DNA of 64,000 nt, taken from NCBI GenBank assembly GCA_964553615.1, contig CAZKMA010000020.1, forward strand, positions 1-64,000, in the 5' to 3' direction. Origin of the DNA: DATKUC01 sp964553615 (GTDB lineage: Bacteria > Spirochaetota > Spirochaetia > DSM-27196 > DATKUC01). Within the stretch, counting starts at the first letter, position 1; each line of letters begins with the position of its first letter. This document shows positions 35,300 through 44,262 of this stretch, in pieces. Both the position numbers and the translations under genes were made by a program. The notes beneath the pieces are model-generated. The model ran no database searches. It saw only the letters and a list, made by a program, of their open reading frames with translations, and was not told the origin of the DNA.

Positions 35300-36853
35300 A
35301 TGCGCGCAGCGGATCTGGTCTCCGTTTCCGGCGGTCGTTCACTTCACCGCATAATAACTGCCGACGCATTCTCAGAGTCCCGGCGTTGCATGCGCAGGGG
35401 ATGTCGTCTCGTGAAAGATCGGGAAGTCGGTGGCTCACGAGAGTTTGGATATGAGCAGCGATTCCGCAAGATGCAGTACCGGGAGCTCGTGTCCTACGCG
35501 CACCGGCGGTCCCCGGATATCGTCGTTGACGGGACGGACCCAGGAGCAGAATATCCGGATCTGATTGCAGCACATCGGAGAACCGTTGAACTCATGCGGG
35601 AACGCGTCCCCATTGCCGACGGCTGGTTCGTGTCGAACGACTGCGCCGCATTGATTCCTATTCTTGCACCGACCTCAGGAACAGATGGATGGGATCTGGA
35701 ATTCATCCATCCGGCTGCGCGCACCAAAGCCCGCCATATTCAGGAAGCCGCATTCGCGCGGGCATGTCTGGCATCTGCGGGAGTTCGTGTGGAAAACGTC
35801 CGGTTGCTCTCGGTGAATCGGAACTATATCCGCAAGATCTCGGTCGATGTTTCGGAGCTCTTCCTGGTGGAGGACATCTCCCTCCTGACCGCCCGAATGC
35901 TTGAATCGGTGGAGGCAACGACGAACGAACTTCGCGCCGCCCTCGATTCTCCGACAGAAACGCTCCCCCTATGCCACCGGCCTGCAGGGTGTTCGGCGTG
36001 CAGGCCAGCGCTTCCCGAGCTGCCGAAACACAACCTGTTTACCCTCTACCACGGTACGGATCTGTCTCAGGAGTTATTCCGGGAACGGGTGATAGATCTT
36101 CGGGATCTCCCGACAAACATCTCTCTATCCGAACGACAGAAAATACAGTTGCAGGCGGTCCGTTCAGGTGAACCTCAGATTGACGTGCCGGGACTTGAGC
36201 GGTTCCTTGCAAACATACTGTACCCGCTCTCTTTCCTTGACTTTGAGACGTACTCTGTATCCGTTCCGCCCTTTCCCGGGATGCGCCCGTGGCAACATGT
36301 GCCATTTCTATACTCTCTCCATCTTCAGGAGAGCGAAGCGGCAGATGCGATCCGTGCCGGTCACATGGAGCCGGCCGGGAAGGACGGCAGACGGGAGCTG
36401 CTTGAATCGCTGATTGAATCCATCTACTCGACCGGCTCGGTCGTCGTGTTCGGCAGCAATTTCGAGCGGTCAATGCTGAACTCGCTTGCGGAAGCGTTCC
36501 CCGAATATCGTGCGGCCGTGGACACTATTACTCCCCGAATCGTTGACCTCTCGGTTCCCTTTCAGAGCTTCCTCTACTATCACCCGGATCAATTGGGAAG
36601 GATGTCGTTGAAGTCGATCCTTCCCGCGCTTACCGGGTTCGGATATGAGAATCTGATGTTTTCAGACGGGCTTGAAGCAAGCGTTGCGTACTATCTCAGC
36701 TCGCACGGTGCCGCAGCAAAGACGACCGATTCGCCTGCCGTCGGCGCCGAGAGAGAATTGATACGTCGAAGCCTGAGCGAGTACTGCGCAATGGACACCG
36801 GCGGACTCGTGTCCATACTGCGCGTACTTCAGGATGCGGTCAGAACTAAATGA
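35300..36853 (+). CDS. DUF2779 protein: degenerate Cas4-like domain plus exonuclease-like domain
   Basis: The protein has 517 residues. The N-terminal ~300 residues resemble the PD-(D/E)XK/Cas4-like part of DUF2779, with Cys at CMRRGC and LCHRPAGCSAC that could hold an Fe-S cluster. However, the usual E-V-K active-site strand reads DLEFIHPA, so the catalytic Lys is absent. From about 305 the DUF2779 core begins: LSFLDFETYSVSVPPFPGMRPWQ (DxE), later SNFERSML, and YCAMDTGGL near the C-terminus, a pattern like DEDD exonucleases. The substrate is unknown. The start has AAAGG upstream, 10 bases after ackA. The 3' end overlaps the convergent fadD-like gene by 8 bases. Confidence 0.82.
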   Translation: MRAADLVSVSGGRSLHRIITADAFSESRRCMRRGCRLVKDREVGGSREFGYEQRFRKMQYRELVSYAHRRSPDIVVDGTDPGAEYPDLIAAHRRTVELMRERVPIADGWFVSNDCAALIPILAPTSGTDGWDLEFIHPAARTKARHIQEAAFARACLASAGVRVENVRLLSVNRNYIRKISVDVSELFLVEDISLLTARMLESVEATTNELRAALDSPTETLPLCHRPAGCSACRPALPELPKHNLFTLYHGTDLSQELFRERVIDLRDLPTNISLSERQKIQLQAVRSGEPQIDVPGLERFLANILYPLSFLDFETYSVSVPPFPGMRPWQHVPFLYSLHLQESEAADAIRAGHMEPAGKDGRRELLESLIESIYSTGSVVVFGSNFERSMLNSLAEAFPEYRAAVDTITPRIVDLSVPFQSFLYYHPDQLGRMSLKSILPALTGFGYENLMFSDGLEASVAYYLSSHGAAAKTTDSPAVGAERELIRRSLSEYCAMDTGGLVSILRVLQDAVRTK

Positions 36854-38753
36854 ATAGCTCCCGGATCAGATCCTGATACTTATCGTGAATAACATGCCTC
36901 TTGATTTCCTGTTTCGCGGAAAGTTCCCTGCCAATCTCGAACTCTTCGCCAAGAAGCCGAAATCTGAATATTCGTTCGAAGTTCTTGAACCCATTTTTCG
37001 GGTTAATGCGTTCTGTAATTTCAGAGTTGAAGAGCTCGAGGATTTCGGGCCTGCGAAGGAGGGCTTCGTAGTCTCCGGTCGGAATGGAATGTGAGGACGC
37101 GAACTGCTCAACCGCTTCGCGGATTGGAAGGACGAGAGCCGCAAGAAACTTCTGGTCCTGACCGAGGACCATCACCTGCGAAACGTACATCGACTCGCAT
37201 AGTTTCTGCTCAATCGGAAGCGGCTCGATATTTTCTCCGCCAAGCAGGACTATGGTGTCTTTCGCACGCCCAAGAATCTTCAACTCGTTGTCGAAGGTAA
37301 GCATTCCGAGATCTCCGGTATTGAGCCAGCCGTCGCTCGAAATTATCTTGTCCGTGTCCTCCGGACGCTTGTAATACCCAAGCATGACCTGGGGACCCCG
37401 CGCAAGGACGAGGCCCTTGTGGCCGGGCGGGAGCTGCTTTCCCTCATCGTCGACGATCTTGATCTCAGTTCCCGGGAACACGGGTCCGACAGTGCCGGGA
37501 ACCGGATGGTGCTGATCCCGGACCCCGAGGACCGGAGCGGTCTCGGTCAGACCGTATCCTTCCAGGAGGAGAATGCCGGCCGCCGCGAAGAAGTTGTCCA
37601 CGTCCTCAGGGAGAGCCCCACCTCCGGATATCCCCGCAATGAAACGGCCGCCGAGCCGTTCGTGGATTGCCTTGAATACCAGTAGATTCCCGAGTCCACG
37701 GAGAGGAGCCAGCAACAGGTACGGTATGATGGCGAGGAGGATTTCCAGTATTCGCGAGCGACGACGGAAACGCGGGCGGAGACCGCGGAGCATATACGAT
37801 AACTGTGCATGAGTCGAACAGACGGTCACAAAAAAGTTGAACAGCGCGCGTTTCACTGCGCTCTGAGAGGCGACGTTCCGGTAAATGCCGGATTTCAGGG
37901 CGTCCCAGATTCGGGGCACAGAAGCGAGCCAGGTTGGTCGAATGGCCTGGAAATCCTGGAGCATGATCTTGCTGATTGGTTTCGAATAGGCAAGCGTAGA
38001 TGCGGTTCCCAGAGCAACGTACTGCATGATCCGTTCGAAGGAATGCCACACCGGAAGGACACAGAGCCAGATGTCTCCGGGACCCATGTCGATCAACTGA
38101 GGAACACCTTCGACTTGATGAAGGAAGTTCCTGTGAGAGAGCATAACACCTTTCGGCTCACCGGTTGTTCCGCTGGTGAAAATAATGGTGGCAAGATCGT
38201 CGGCTTTCCCTTCATCGACTTCCCGCTCTATTATCTGTGGGTCCTTCGCGAGCACGGACCGCCCCTTCTCCATGATTTCCGCGTAGGTGTATACATCCCA
38301 GCCGCGAAGCGAGTCTTTCACTTCACCACGATCAAACGCGCCGTCCAGGACAATGATGGCCTTCAGTTTCGGCAGCGATTTGCGAATTTCGTGTATCCGG
38401 GTAAATTGCGTCTGGTTTTCGACAATGGCTATTGCACAATCTGCGAATCCCAGAATGTACTGGATCTCGGTTTTTGTTGAATCGCACCCGCGTGGTACGT
38501 CGGCGGCGCCGATGAAGAGCAGCGAAAGGTCTGCCACCAACCACTCTTTCCGATTATCGGATATGAGGCCGACATGGTCTCCCCGTTTTATCTTAATTGA
38601 ACGCAAGCCGGCAGACCATGTCTGGACTTCCCGGTACAACGCACTGAATGACGTTGGTTGAAACGTTCCTGACGCGTCTTTGCTGTACTGCGCCACGTGA
38701 TCCGGGTACTGTTCCGAGATTCGCCTGAACAGCAGTGGAATTGTGGGTTCCAT
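36846..38753 (-). CDS. long-chain acyl-CoA synthetase (AMP-forming)
   Basis: The 635-residue FadD/FAA-type ligase activates fatty acids to acyl-CoA through an acyl-AMP intermediate. The P-loop IIFTSGTTGEPKG is near 190; further motifs are GYGLTETAP, GWLNTGDLG and the hinge region LGRAKDTIVLLGGENIEP; the catalytic Lys region near the C-terminus is NPKNGFKNFERI. It resembles the spirochaetal/eukaryotic-like long form without a signal peptide. AAGGAG is seven bases before the ATG. Lipid scavenging is a typical use in host-dependent or fatty-acid-requiring spirochaetes. Confidence 0.95.
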   Translation of the reverse strand: MEPTIPLLFRRISEQYPDHVAQYSKDASGTFQPTSFSALYREVQTWSAGLRSIKIKRGDHVGLISDNRKEWLVADLSLLFIGAADVPRGCDSTKTEIQYILGFADCAIAIVENQTQFTRIHEIRKSLPKLKAIIVLDGAFDRGEVKDSLRGWDVYTYAEIMEKGRSVLAKDPQIIEREVDEGKADDLATIIFTSGTTGEPKGVMLSHRNFLHQVEGVPQLIDMGPGDIWLCVLPVWHSFERIMQYVALGTASTLAYSKPISKIMLQDFQAIRPTWLASVPRIWDALKSGIYRNVASQSAVKRALFNFFVTVCSTHAQLSYMLRGLRPRFRRRSRILEILLAIIPYLLLAPLRGLGNLLVFKAIHERLGGRFIAGISGGGALPEDVDNFFAAAGILLLEGYGLTETAPVLGVRDQHHPVPGTVGPVFPGTEIKIVDDEGKQLPPGHKGLVLARGPQVMLGYYKRPEDTDKIISSDGWLNTGDLGMLTFDNELKILGRAKDTIVLLGGENIEPLPIEQKLCESMYVSQVMVLGQDQKFLAALVLPIREAVEQFASSHSIPTGDYEALLRRPEILELFNSEITERINPKNGFKNFERIFRFRLLGEEFEIGRELSAKQEIKRHVIHDKYQDLIRELFI

Positions 38754-38803
38754 ACCGTCTCCTTATGTAGTGGAAAGATTATGCAGTGTATCACGATTCG
38801 CCC

Positions 38804-38833
38804 AAAAAAAGCGCCCAGGTAGGCCTGAGCGCT
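38804..38833 (-). terminator. terminator after the 38879-39634 gene
   Basis: On the minus strand, AGCGCTCAGG pairs with CCTGGGCGCT around a 4-base loop CCTA, followed by seven T. Confidence 0.92.
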
Positions 38834-38878
38834 TCACAGATTCGCCACGACGGTATCGTCGAAAGCTACAACTGCAGG

Positions 38879-39634
38879 TTACGGGCGGGTTACCATGAAA
38901 TTCCGGAAATTCGCTGCCATGCCGTTTGTCCTGAAGGAGATATACTTCCCCTTCAATTGAGAAGCAGGCAGATCGAAGTAGTACCATGTTCCCATTGCCG
39001 TCGGATCTTCTACCATGATACGTCCGGTATTGGTGTTCACGCGGATATTGATCGGTACCTCGGCATGGAGATAGCCATTGTTCTGGACGTAGTTTATGAG
39101 GTCCTGAAGTGTAATCCCCAGCGCCGCCGGGATGTTCACATTCAGCTGTGGGTCCAGACTCATATCCGTGTCGCTCCGGCTTCGATACACCTGTGCCCGA
39201 AACCCGTAGTGCTGCGGATAGTTCTTCGCAGTGGAGGCCCGCGTATCGAGGTTCAGCCACAGAAGGTACGATGTCCCGTTTCCCCAGGATTTTGCGCCAA
39301 GAGCCGGCTGGTCGACGGCAATGTGAATGCCGAAGCCTGCGTGGAGCCTGTTGTTCGCAAGATCCGTCTGGTTCATGTAACCGCCGCCCGCGTACTGTAC
39401 CGTGAACGAAATCTCGTACTGGCCAGACTGATTGAGTGCGTGATCGACCCGGGCCATCGGCGCCGTCGCATCGGTCTGCTCAAGCGCTCCGCCCATCGCG
39501 CTCCAGCCGCCGCTGCCTGCCGTCCATCCGCTCATCGAAGCAAAGTCGTCTTGTTGGAGAGTCTGCTGAGCTGCAACCGTAAACGGCAGCAACATCAGTA
39601 ATGACGCTCCCAGTACCAGGGCGAACTTTTTCAT
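38879..39634 (-). CDS. exported protein of unknown function
   Basis: The protein has 251 residues. A signal peptide is clear (MKKF, hydrophobic core, cleavage after VAAQ near residue 23). The mature part is rich in Gly, Thr, Asn and aromatic residues (GWTAGSGGWSAMGG, YMNQTDLANNRLHAGFGIHI, GTSYLLWLNLDTRAS), consistent with an all-beta lectin or concanavalin-like sandwich such as a carbohydrate-binding module; this is an impression only. There are no cysteines in the mature chain. Strong AGGAGG before the ATG and a strong terminator suggest an abundantly expressed, monocistronic gene. Confidence 0.85.
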   Translation of the reverse strand: MKKFALVLGASLLMLLPFTVAAQQTLQQDDFASMSGWTAGSGGWSAMGGALEQTDATAPMARVDHALNQSGQYEISFTVQYAGGGYMNQTDLANNRLHAGFGIHIAVDQPALGAKSWGNGTSYLLWLNLDTRASTAKNYPQHYGFRAQVYRSRSDTDMSLDPQLNVNIPAALGITLQDLINYVQNNGYLHAEVPINIRVNTNTGRIMVEDPTAMGTWYYFDLPASQLKGKYISFRTNGMAANFRNFMVTRP

Positions 39635-39768
39635 CTTATCCTCCTAGTCCCAAATTGTTACCCCTGCACATGCTGTGAGTGCTTCGAATACCATGATAAG
39701 CCCTGTCGCGGACATGCACAACAATAAATTTTCGAAAATCGCCGCCAGGCCGGAAATCGGCCGAAGCA

Positions 39769-39798
39769 TTGAACAGATTCCGGCTGGCGTTCTATACT
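39769..39798 (+). promoter_or_regulatory. promoter for leaderless YhbY mRNA
   Basis: TTGAAC (39769-39774), 18 bases, TATACT (39793-39798). The ATG is at 39807, only 8 bases after the -10, with no Shine-Dalgarno between. Confidence 0.65.
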
Positions 39799-39806
39799 CC
39801 GTTCAT

Positions 39807-40148
39807 ATGAACGAACAAGACGCTTCCCGCAGCAATCATTTGCTGTCGAAGTCCGGGCGGCGTGCACTCATCAGGCAGGCGCACGGAATAGAACCGGTGG
39901 TAATGGTCGGAAAAAACGGGATCACTGACGAACTGATTGCTGCATGCGACAATGCCCTGAATGCGCATGAGCTCATCAAGGTCCGATTCCAGAACTTCAA
40001 GGACGAGTGTCGACCACTTTCTGCAACTATTGCCGAACGAAGCGAAAGCGTCCTGGTACAGATCATCGGACATGTCGCAGTTCTCTACCGTGAGCATTCC
40101 GATCCGGATATGCGCCGATATTCCGCAATTGTAAAGCCTGCGCTTTGA
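39807..40148 (+). CDS. YhbY/CRM-domain RNA-binding protein
   Basis: The 113-residue protein covers one CRM domain (KSGRRALIRQAHGIEPVVMVGKNGITDELIAACDNALNAHELIKVRF), as in YhbY, which binds 50S precursor particles in ribosome assembly. The GxxG-like loop GKNG is present. The start at 39807 is favoured because a good promoter ends 8 bases before it; the in-frame extension upstream to 39675 would cross that promoter. Expression appears leaderless. The iron alcohol dehydrogenase gene follows but has its own promoter. Confidence 0.9.
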   Translation: MNEQDASRSNHLLSKSGRRALIRQAHGIEPVVMVGKNGITDELIAACDNALNAHELIKVRFQNFKDECRPLSATIAERSESVLVQIIGHVAVLYREHSDPDMRRYSAIVKPAL

Positions 40149-40174
40149 CAGTCGCCGCGGCGGGGCGCTATACT
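40145..40174 (+). promoter_or_regulatory. promoter for leaderless iron alcohol dehydrogenase mRNA
   Basis: Perfect TTGACA (40145-40150), 18 bases, TATACT (40169-40174). The ATG is at 40183, again 8 bases after the -10 and without a Shine-Dalgarno. The -35 overlaps the stop of the YhbY gene. Confidence 0.75.
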
Positions 40175-40182
40175 GTGTGATC

Positions 40183-41534
40183 ATGAAAATGTTTACCTGT
40201 TCCCGGGTGCCACAGCTCCACTTTGGTGAGGGAGCGCTGAACTCAGCGTCCGCCGTCCTGCGCAGCTTGAACGCAGAGCGAGTCGGCATAGTGACCGGCG
40301 GACGATCCTTCCGTGAGTCGGAGCACTGGCCCGCCTTGTTGAGTCGGTTGAGGGAGGACGGTATTGAGATTCAAGACTCAGCAATTGATCACGAGCCGGA
40401 TCCAGCATTTGTCAACGAAGTGACCGATCGGTTTCGGACCGCAGGGGTTCAGGCAATCATGGGCATCGGCGGTGGAAGCGCAATTGATGCGGGAAAGGCC
40501 ATCTCTGCACTCGCCACAATGGAAGGCGGGATTGAAGACTATCTGGAAGGGGTTGGGACCTCCGAGCCCTCCGGACACAAGCTCCCCTACATCGCGGTCC
40601 CGACAACCGCGGGAACCGGATCGGAAGCCACCAAGAACGCGGTGATCAGCCGGCCTGGACCGGACGGATTCAAGAAATCGCTTCGTCATGACTCCTACGT
40701 GCCGGACGTTGCAATCATCGATCCGGATTTGTCGCTCAACTCACCACCTTCCATAACTGCCGCGGCCGGACTCGATGCAATTACGCAGCTGCTGGAAGCA
40801 TACGTTTCCACCGGAGCAACTCCCTTTACCGACGCACTTGCTCAAAGTGGTTTGCGCGCAGCCTCCCGGGGTTTTCTCGTGTCGCTTCGTGGAAGCAGGA
40901 CCCTGGGCAANNNNNNNNNNNNNNNNNNNNNNNNNNNNNNNNNNNNNNNNNNNNNNNNNNNNNNNNNNNNNNNNNNNNNNNNNNNNNNNNNNNNNNNNNN
41001 NNNNNNNNNNTCGCCCCTGGCAAGGTCGCCCCTGGCGCGGGTGGTGCGGAAATTGAAGAATATCGGTCCGCGCGAGCGGACATGGCATACGCGGCCTATC
41101 TGTCCGGTATATGTCTTGCAAATGCCGGCCTCGGCATAGTTCACGGGATTGCCGGTCCGATGGGCGCGCGCTATCCAATCCCGCACGGCCTGGTCTGCGG
41201 TTCTCTCCTGCCGAGTTCTGTCCAGTTGACCATCGCGCTCCTTCGTGAACGGATGGATGGCGTCCCGCGGGAAACAACGGAGAGAATCCTGCAACGGTAT
41301 GCGAATGTCGCCGGGTATCTCGGCGGAACCGGAAGTGAAGATATGCAGACCCAGTGTGACGACCTCGTTCGGATTCTTGAAAAGTTCAGGTCGGAGGCCG
41401 CCCTTGAAGGTTTCCGGTCCTGGGGCGTGGACGAGAGCACAATTGCGGATGTTGCAGGTGCATCTTCCGGCAAGAGCCATCCGGTGCCCATCAGTCAGGA
41501 AGACATTTACCGTCTCATTGCTGCCCGGCTGTAG
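40183..41534 (+). CDS. iron-containing alcohol dehydrogenase, interrupted by assembly gap
   Basis: The 5' part (40183-40910) encodes the NAD-binding half: IMGIGGGSAIDAGKAIS, PTTAGTGSEATKNAVI, and metal-ligand Asp in AAAGLDAITQLLEAY. After 100 N the 3' part (41011-41534) continues in a different frame, with metal-ligand histidines in IVHGIAGPMGARYPIPHG. Since 100 N is an arbitrary size, the frame change is not evidence of a pseudogene. Right of the gap a 15-bp unit is repeated twice (Ala-Pro-Gly-x-x), and the left edge shows a related CCTGGGCAA, so a tandem repeat inside the gene probably broke the assembly. It reduces aldehydes to alcohols, or the reverse, in fermentation; the substrate is unknown. 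Confidence 0.88.
40911..41010. other. assembly gap (100 N)
   Basis: Exactly 100 N, the usual placeholder for a gap of unknown length, inside the iron alcohol dehydrogenase gene and bordered by a tandem repeat. Confidence 0.98.
41011..41040. repeat. two copies of a 15-bp in-frame tandem repeat
   Basis: TCGCCCCTGGCAAGG followed by TCGCCCCTGGCGCGG, differing at two bases and encoding Ala-Pro-Gly-Lys-Val / Ala-Pro-Gly-Ala-Gly. More copies are likely hidden in the adjacent gap. Confidence 0.75.
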
Positions 41535-41562
41535 CTTCGTCTGATTCGTGAGGAGACACCGA

Positions 41563-42492
41563 ATGAACCGTTTTCTGGCAGTCTGTCTGAATCCCACACT
41601 CCAGCGGACAATCGTCCTCGATACCCTGCGTGAGAACGAGGTCAATCGGAGCACCGAGTATTATCTGGACGCGGCGGGGAAGGGAGTCAATGTTGCACGA
41701 ATTCTCGGACAGCTCGGAGCGAAGGCTGTCCATCTCACGCATGCGGGTGGACGCGACCGCGATCTGCTCGTCGATCTTGCCCGCACGAGCGGAGTGGACG
41801 TCCGCGCCGTTGAATCGAATTCCGGGATCCGAACGTGTTATACGCTGATCTCCGGTAGCCGACACACGACCACAGAAGTTGTTGAAGAGTCGTTCCCGGT
41901 GTCCGACGGGACGGAGGGCCGGATACGGGACGAGTTTGAGCGGCTCATCAGTGAGACTGATGTGCTAATCATAGGAGGAAGCAAGTCCGCGGGACTCTCC
42001 GACACCCTCTTTGCAGACATGACCCTTTCGGCAAGAAAACGGGGAGTCCGCGTTCTGCTTGACATCCGCGGCAAGGACCTGCTTTATGCGCTGGAGAGCC
42101 GCCCTGACGTGATCAAGCCCAACCTTGCCGAGTTCGCCGGCACTTTCGTGAACCGCGGTTCCGGCCTGCACGTGAGCGAGCATACGAAAGACGAAGAACT
42201 TCTTGCACAGGTGCGTGAAAAAATGCGGGAGATCCACGCCCGCTACGGGACAACTGTTGTCCTGACTCGTGGGGGCAATCCCACGCTCTTCTTTGACGGT
42301 TCCGAAGTCGATGAAATGCAGCCACAACTGCTTACGCCGGTGAACACGATCGGATGCGGAGACGCGTTTACTGCGGGTTTCGCAGTACGATGGGCCGAGG
42401 GACGGCCTCTATCCGAGGCCGTTCGTTCCGGGCATGAATCCGCCGCGCTGAACGCGCTTCAGATTCGACCCGGAACCATCAAGCAGGAGTGA
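41563..42492 (+). CDS. PfkB-family sugar kinase, 1-phosphofructokinase/tagatose-6-phosphate kinase-like
   Basis: The protein has 309 residues. It opens with the hexose-phosphate kinase motif CLNPTLQRTI, then AAGKGVNVARILGQLG (sugar binding), VIKPNLAEF, and the C-terminal catalytic motif TIGCGDAFTAGF with the base Asp. This group phosphorylates fructose-1-P, tagatose-6-P or related sugars to a bisphosphate. No PTS genes are adjacent, so a non-PTS substrate is possible. AGGAG is seven bases before the ATG at 41563. It converges on the PPi-PFK gene with 8 bases between stops. Confidence 0.92.
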   Translation: MNRFLAVCLNPTLQRTIVLDTLRENEVNRSTEYYLDAAGKGVNVARILGQLGAKAVHLTHAGGRDRDLLVDLARTSGVDVRAVESNSGIRTCYTLISGSRHTTTEVVEESFPVSDGTEGRIRDEFERLISETDVLIIGGSKSAGLSDTLFADMTLSARKRGVRVLLDIRGKDLLYALESRPDVIKPNLAEFAGTFVNRGSGLHVSEHTKDEELLAQVREKMREIHARYGTTVVLTRGGNPTLFFDGSEVDEMQPQLLTPVNTIGCGDAFTAGFAVRWAEGRPLSEAVRSGHESAALNALQIRPGTIKQE

Positions 42493-42500
42493 CTCGTTGC

Positions 42501-44162
42501 TCAACGCACTTCGTGCTCATGTTCAAGCGTAAGTGTCGGTCGGTTGCAGACAGAATCCGGTCCATAGTACTGGATTGCGCCCGGATACGCGTAGGATGTC
42601 TTCACCGCCCACGTATCACGGAACCGCTCAAAGGTCCGGAATGGTGCGCCATCCAGCTCAACCAGGGCCTTTTTTATGACCGGCTTCAATTGGCCGTGCC
42701 GCTGTTCAAGATTCATCATCATGGTAAGGGGAATTCCGCCCGCCTGCCACTCGCTCGACGGACGCGACAGGTTGCGGACCGATGCAAGATATCCGGTCAA
42801 ACCGCTCGCAATAAGCATGAACGCGGTGTAGCCGAGTGAATAGCAGTAGTCCGCATCGAAGTTGGATGGGAATGCGCATCGACCTTCGTATCCGAAAAAG
42901 TGGCTCTGGCTGGAGAACGTACCGTTGTAGCGTCCGTTGCCCTTCATTTCCGCAAGGCGGTTTTCCACCATTTCGATGAGAAGCTTCTCCGTCTCGATTC
43001 GGGAGACCTGGACATTTCCGTGCGGATCCCGGTCCATTAACAGTTGTCGTTGAATTTCGTTTGGCAGGCTCGAGAACACGTATGAGGAATCCTTCCCGAG
43101 CTTCCTGTTCACCCATTCGGCCTGGGCTTCGAACGTGTGGAGCGTTTCGAAGTGAGTTCCGTTGGCAGCAAGAAGATCGTTGATCTCGGAGATTAGCCGT
43201 TTCATTTCAGGGACGAACTCGATGAGTCCCTCGGGGATAAGGACCACGCCGAAGTTCTCTTTGTTTACCGAGCGCTTGATAATGACTTCGGTGATCTCCT
43301 CGACTATGTTGTTGAGCGTCTGCTGCTTTTCCTCAACTTCCTCGGAGATGATGCAGACGTTGGGGTGGGTCTGGAGTGCACACTCAAGCGCAATGTGGGA
43401 TGCAGATCTTCCCATCAGCTTGATGAAGTGCCAGTATTTCTTTGCTGAGTTCGCATCCCGTTCAATATTGCCAATCAGTTCCGAATAGGTCTTGGTTGCG
43501 GTGTCGAAACCGAATGACGTCTCGATGTAGCTGTTCTTCAGATCGCCGTCTATGGTCTTCGGAACACCGATAACCTGGACGGCAGAATTCTTGCTCGCGA
43601 AAAACTCGGCCATGAGCGCGGCATTGGTGTTCGAGTCGTCGCCTCCGATGACCACGATGGCATCCAGGGACCGCTTACCGCAAACCGCAAGGACTTTTTC
43701 GAACTGAGCCTCGGATTCGATCTTTGTCCGTCCGGAGCCGATCATGTCAAATCCGCCGGTGTTGCGGTACTCGTCGGCAAATGCCGGAGTTATCTCGATG
43801 GCCTTGTCTTCCAGAAGACCGGACGGTCCGTTCAGGAATCCGAATAGCTTCGATTTCGTATTACCCTTCCGCAGACCATCGAACAATCCGCAGATCACGT
43901 TGTGCCCTCCGGGAGCCTGTCCGCCCGAGAGAATAACACCGACGTTTCGTGCGACGGCCACCTTTGAATTGGTGCCCTTCACGAACGTCGCAATCGGTTT
44001 TCCGTAGGTCTTCTCGAATATCTGCTTCAGTTCGGTCTGATTGTCAACAGACTCCGTTGGCGAACCGAATGTGGCGCCGGTACCGTGAATATCCGCCTGG
44101 AGAATTGGCGGCAGCTTGGGGATGTATCCGTGGCGTTCTGCCTGAAGGGGGGATGTGTCCAT
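42501..44162 (-). CDS. pfp: pyrophosphate-fructose 6-phosphate 1-phosphotransferase, long form
   Basis: The 553-residue enzyme is the long clade known from spirochaetes, chlamydiae and plants (beta-subunit-like). It uses PPi in place of ATP to make fructose 1,6-bisphosphate reversibly. The PPi-specific signature GGDDSNTNA replaces the GGDGS of ATP enzymes, and PKTIDGDLKN supplies the second PPi-specific Lys. The nucleotide/PPi loop is GVILSGGQAPGGHN, and the sugar site includes MGRSASHIALECAL. It has a strong ribosome binding site, AAGGAG, and its own promoter. Together with the PfkB kinase next door this provides two routes into lower glycolysis. Confidence 0.96.
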   Translation of the reverse strand: MDTSPLQAERHGYIPKLPPILQADIHGTGATFGSPTESVDNQTELKQIFEKTYGKPIATFVKGTNSKVAVARNVGVILSGGQAPGGHNVICGLFDGLRKGNTKSKLFGFLNGPSGLLEDKAIEITPAFADEYRNTGGFDMIGSGRTKIESEAQFEKVLAVCGKRSLDAIVVIGGDDSNTNAALMAEFFASKNSAVQVIGVPKTIDGDLKNSYIETSFGFDTATKTYSELIGNIERDANSAKKYWHFIKLMGRSASHIALECALQTHPNVCIISEEVEEKQQTLNNIVEEITEVIIKRSVNKENFGVVLIPEGLIEFVPEMKRLISEINDLLAANGTHFETLHTFEAQAEWVNRKLGKDSSYVFSSLPNEIQRQLLMDRDPHGNVQVSRIETEKLLIEMVENRLAEMKGNGRYNGTFSSQSHFFGYEGRCAFPSNFDADYCYSLGYTAFMLIASGLTGYLASVRNLSRPSSEWQAGGIPLTMMMNLEQRHGQLKPVIKKALVELDGAPFRTFERFRDTWAVKTSYAYPGAIQYYGPDSVCNRPTLTLEHEHEVR

Positions 44163-44188
44163 AGTCTTATCTCCTTGTGTATCATCGG

Positions 44189-44217
44189 ATTGTAGCCGCG
44201 GACAGATGAAAATTCAA
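44189..44217 (-). promoter_or_regulatory. promoter of the PPi-PFK gene
   Basis: On the minus strand, TTGAAT (44217-44212), 17 bases, TACAAT (44194-44189), then a leader of about 20 bases with AAGGAG. Confidence 0.7.
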
Positions 44218-44262
44218 GGCGCGTACTGTCCAGGCATTGTGTTTCAGCTGATGCGTTCTGTT

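Noticed and set aside
40183..41534. Iron alcohol dehydrogenase as a pseudogene because the two sides of the gap are in different frames
   Set aside because: The 100 N are a placeholder, so the relative frame is meaningless; both halves keep the expected motifs.
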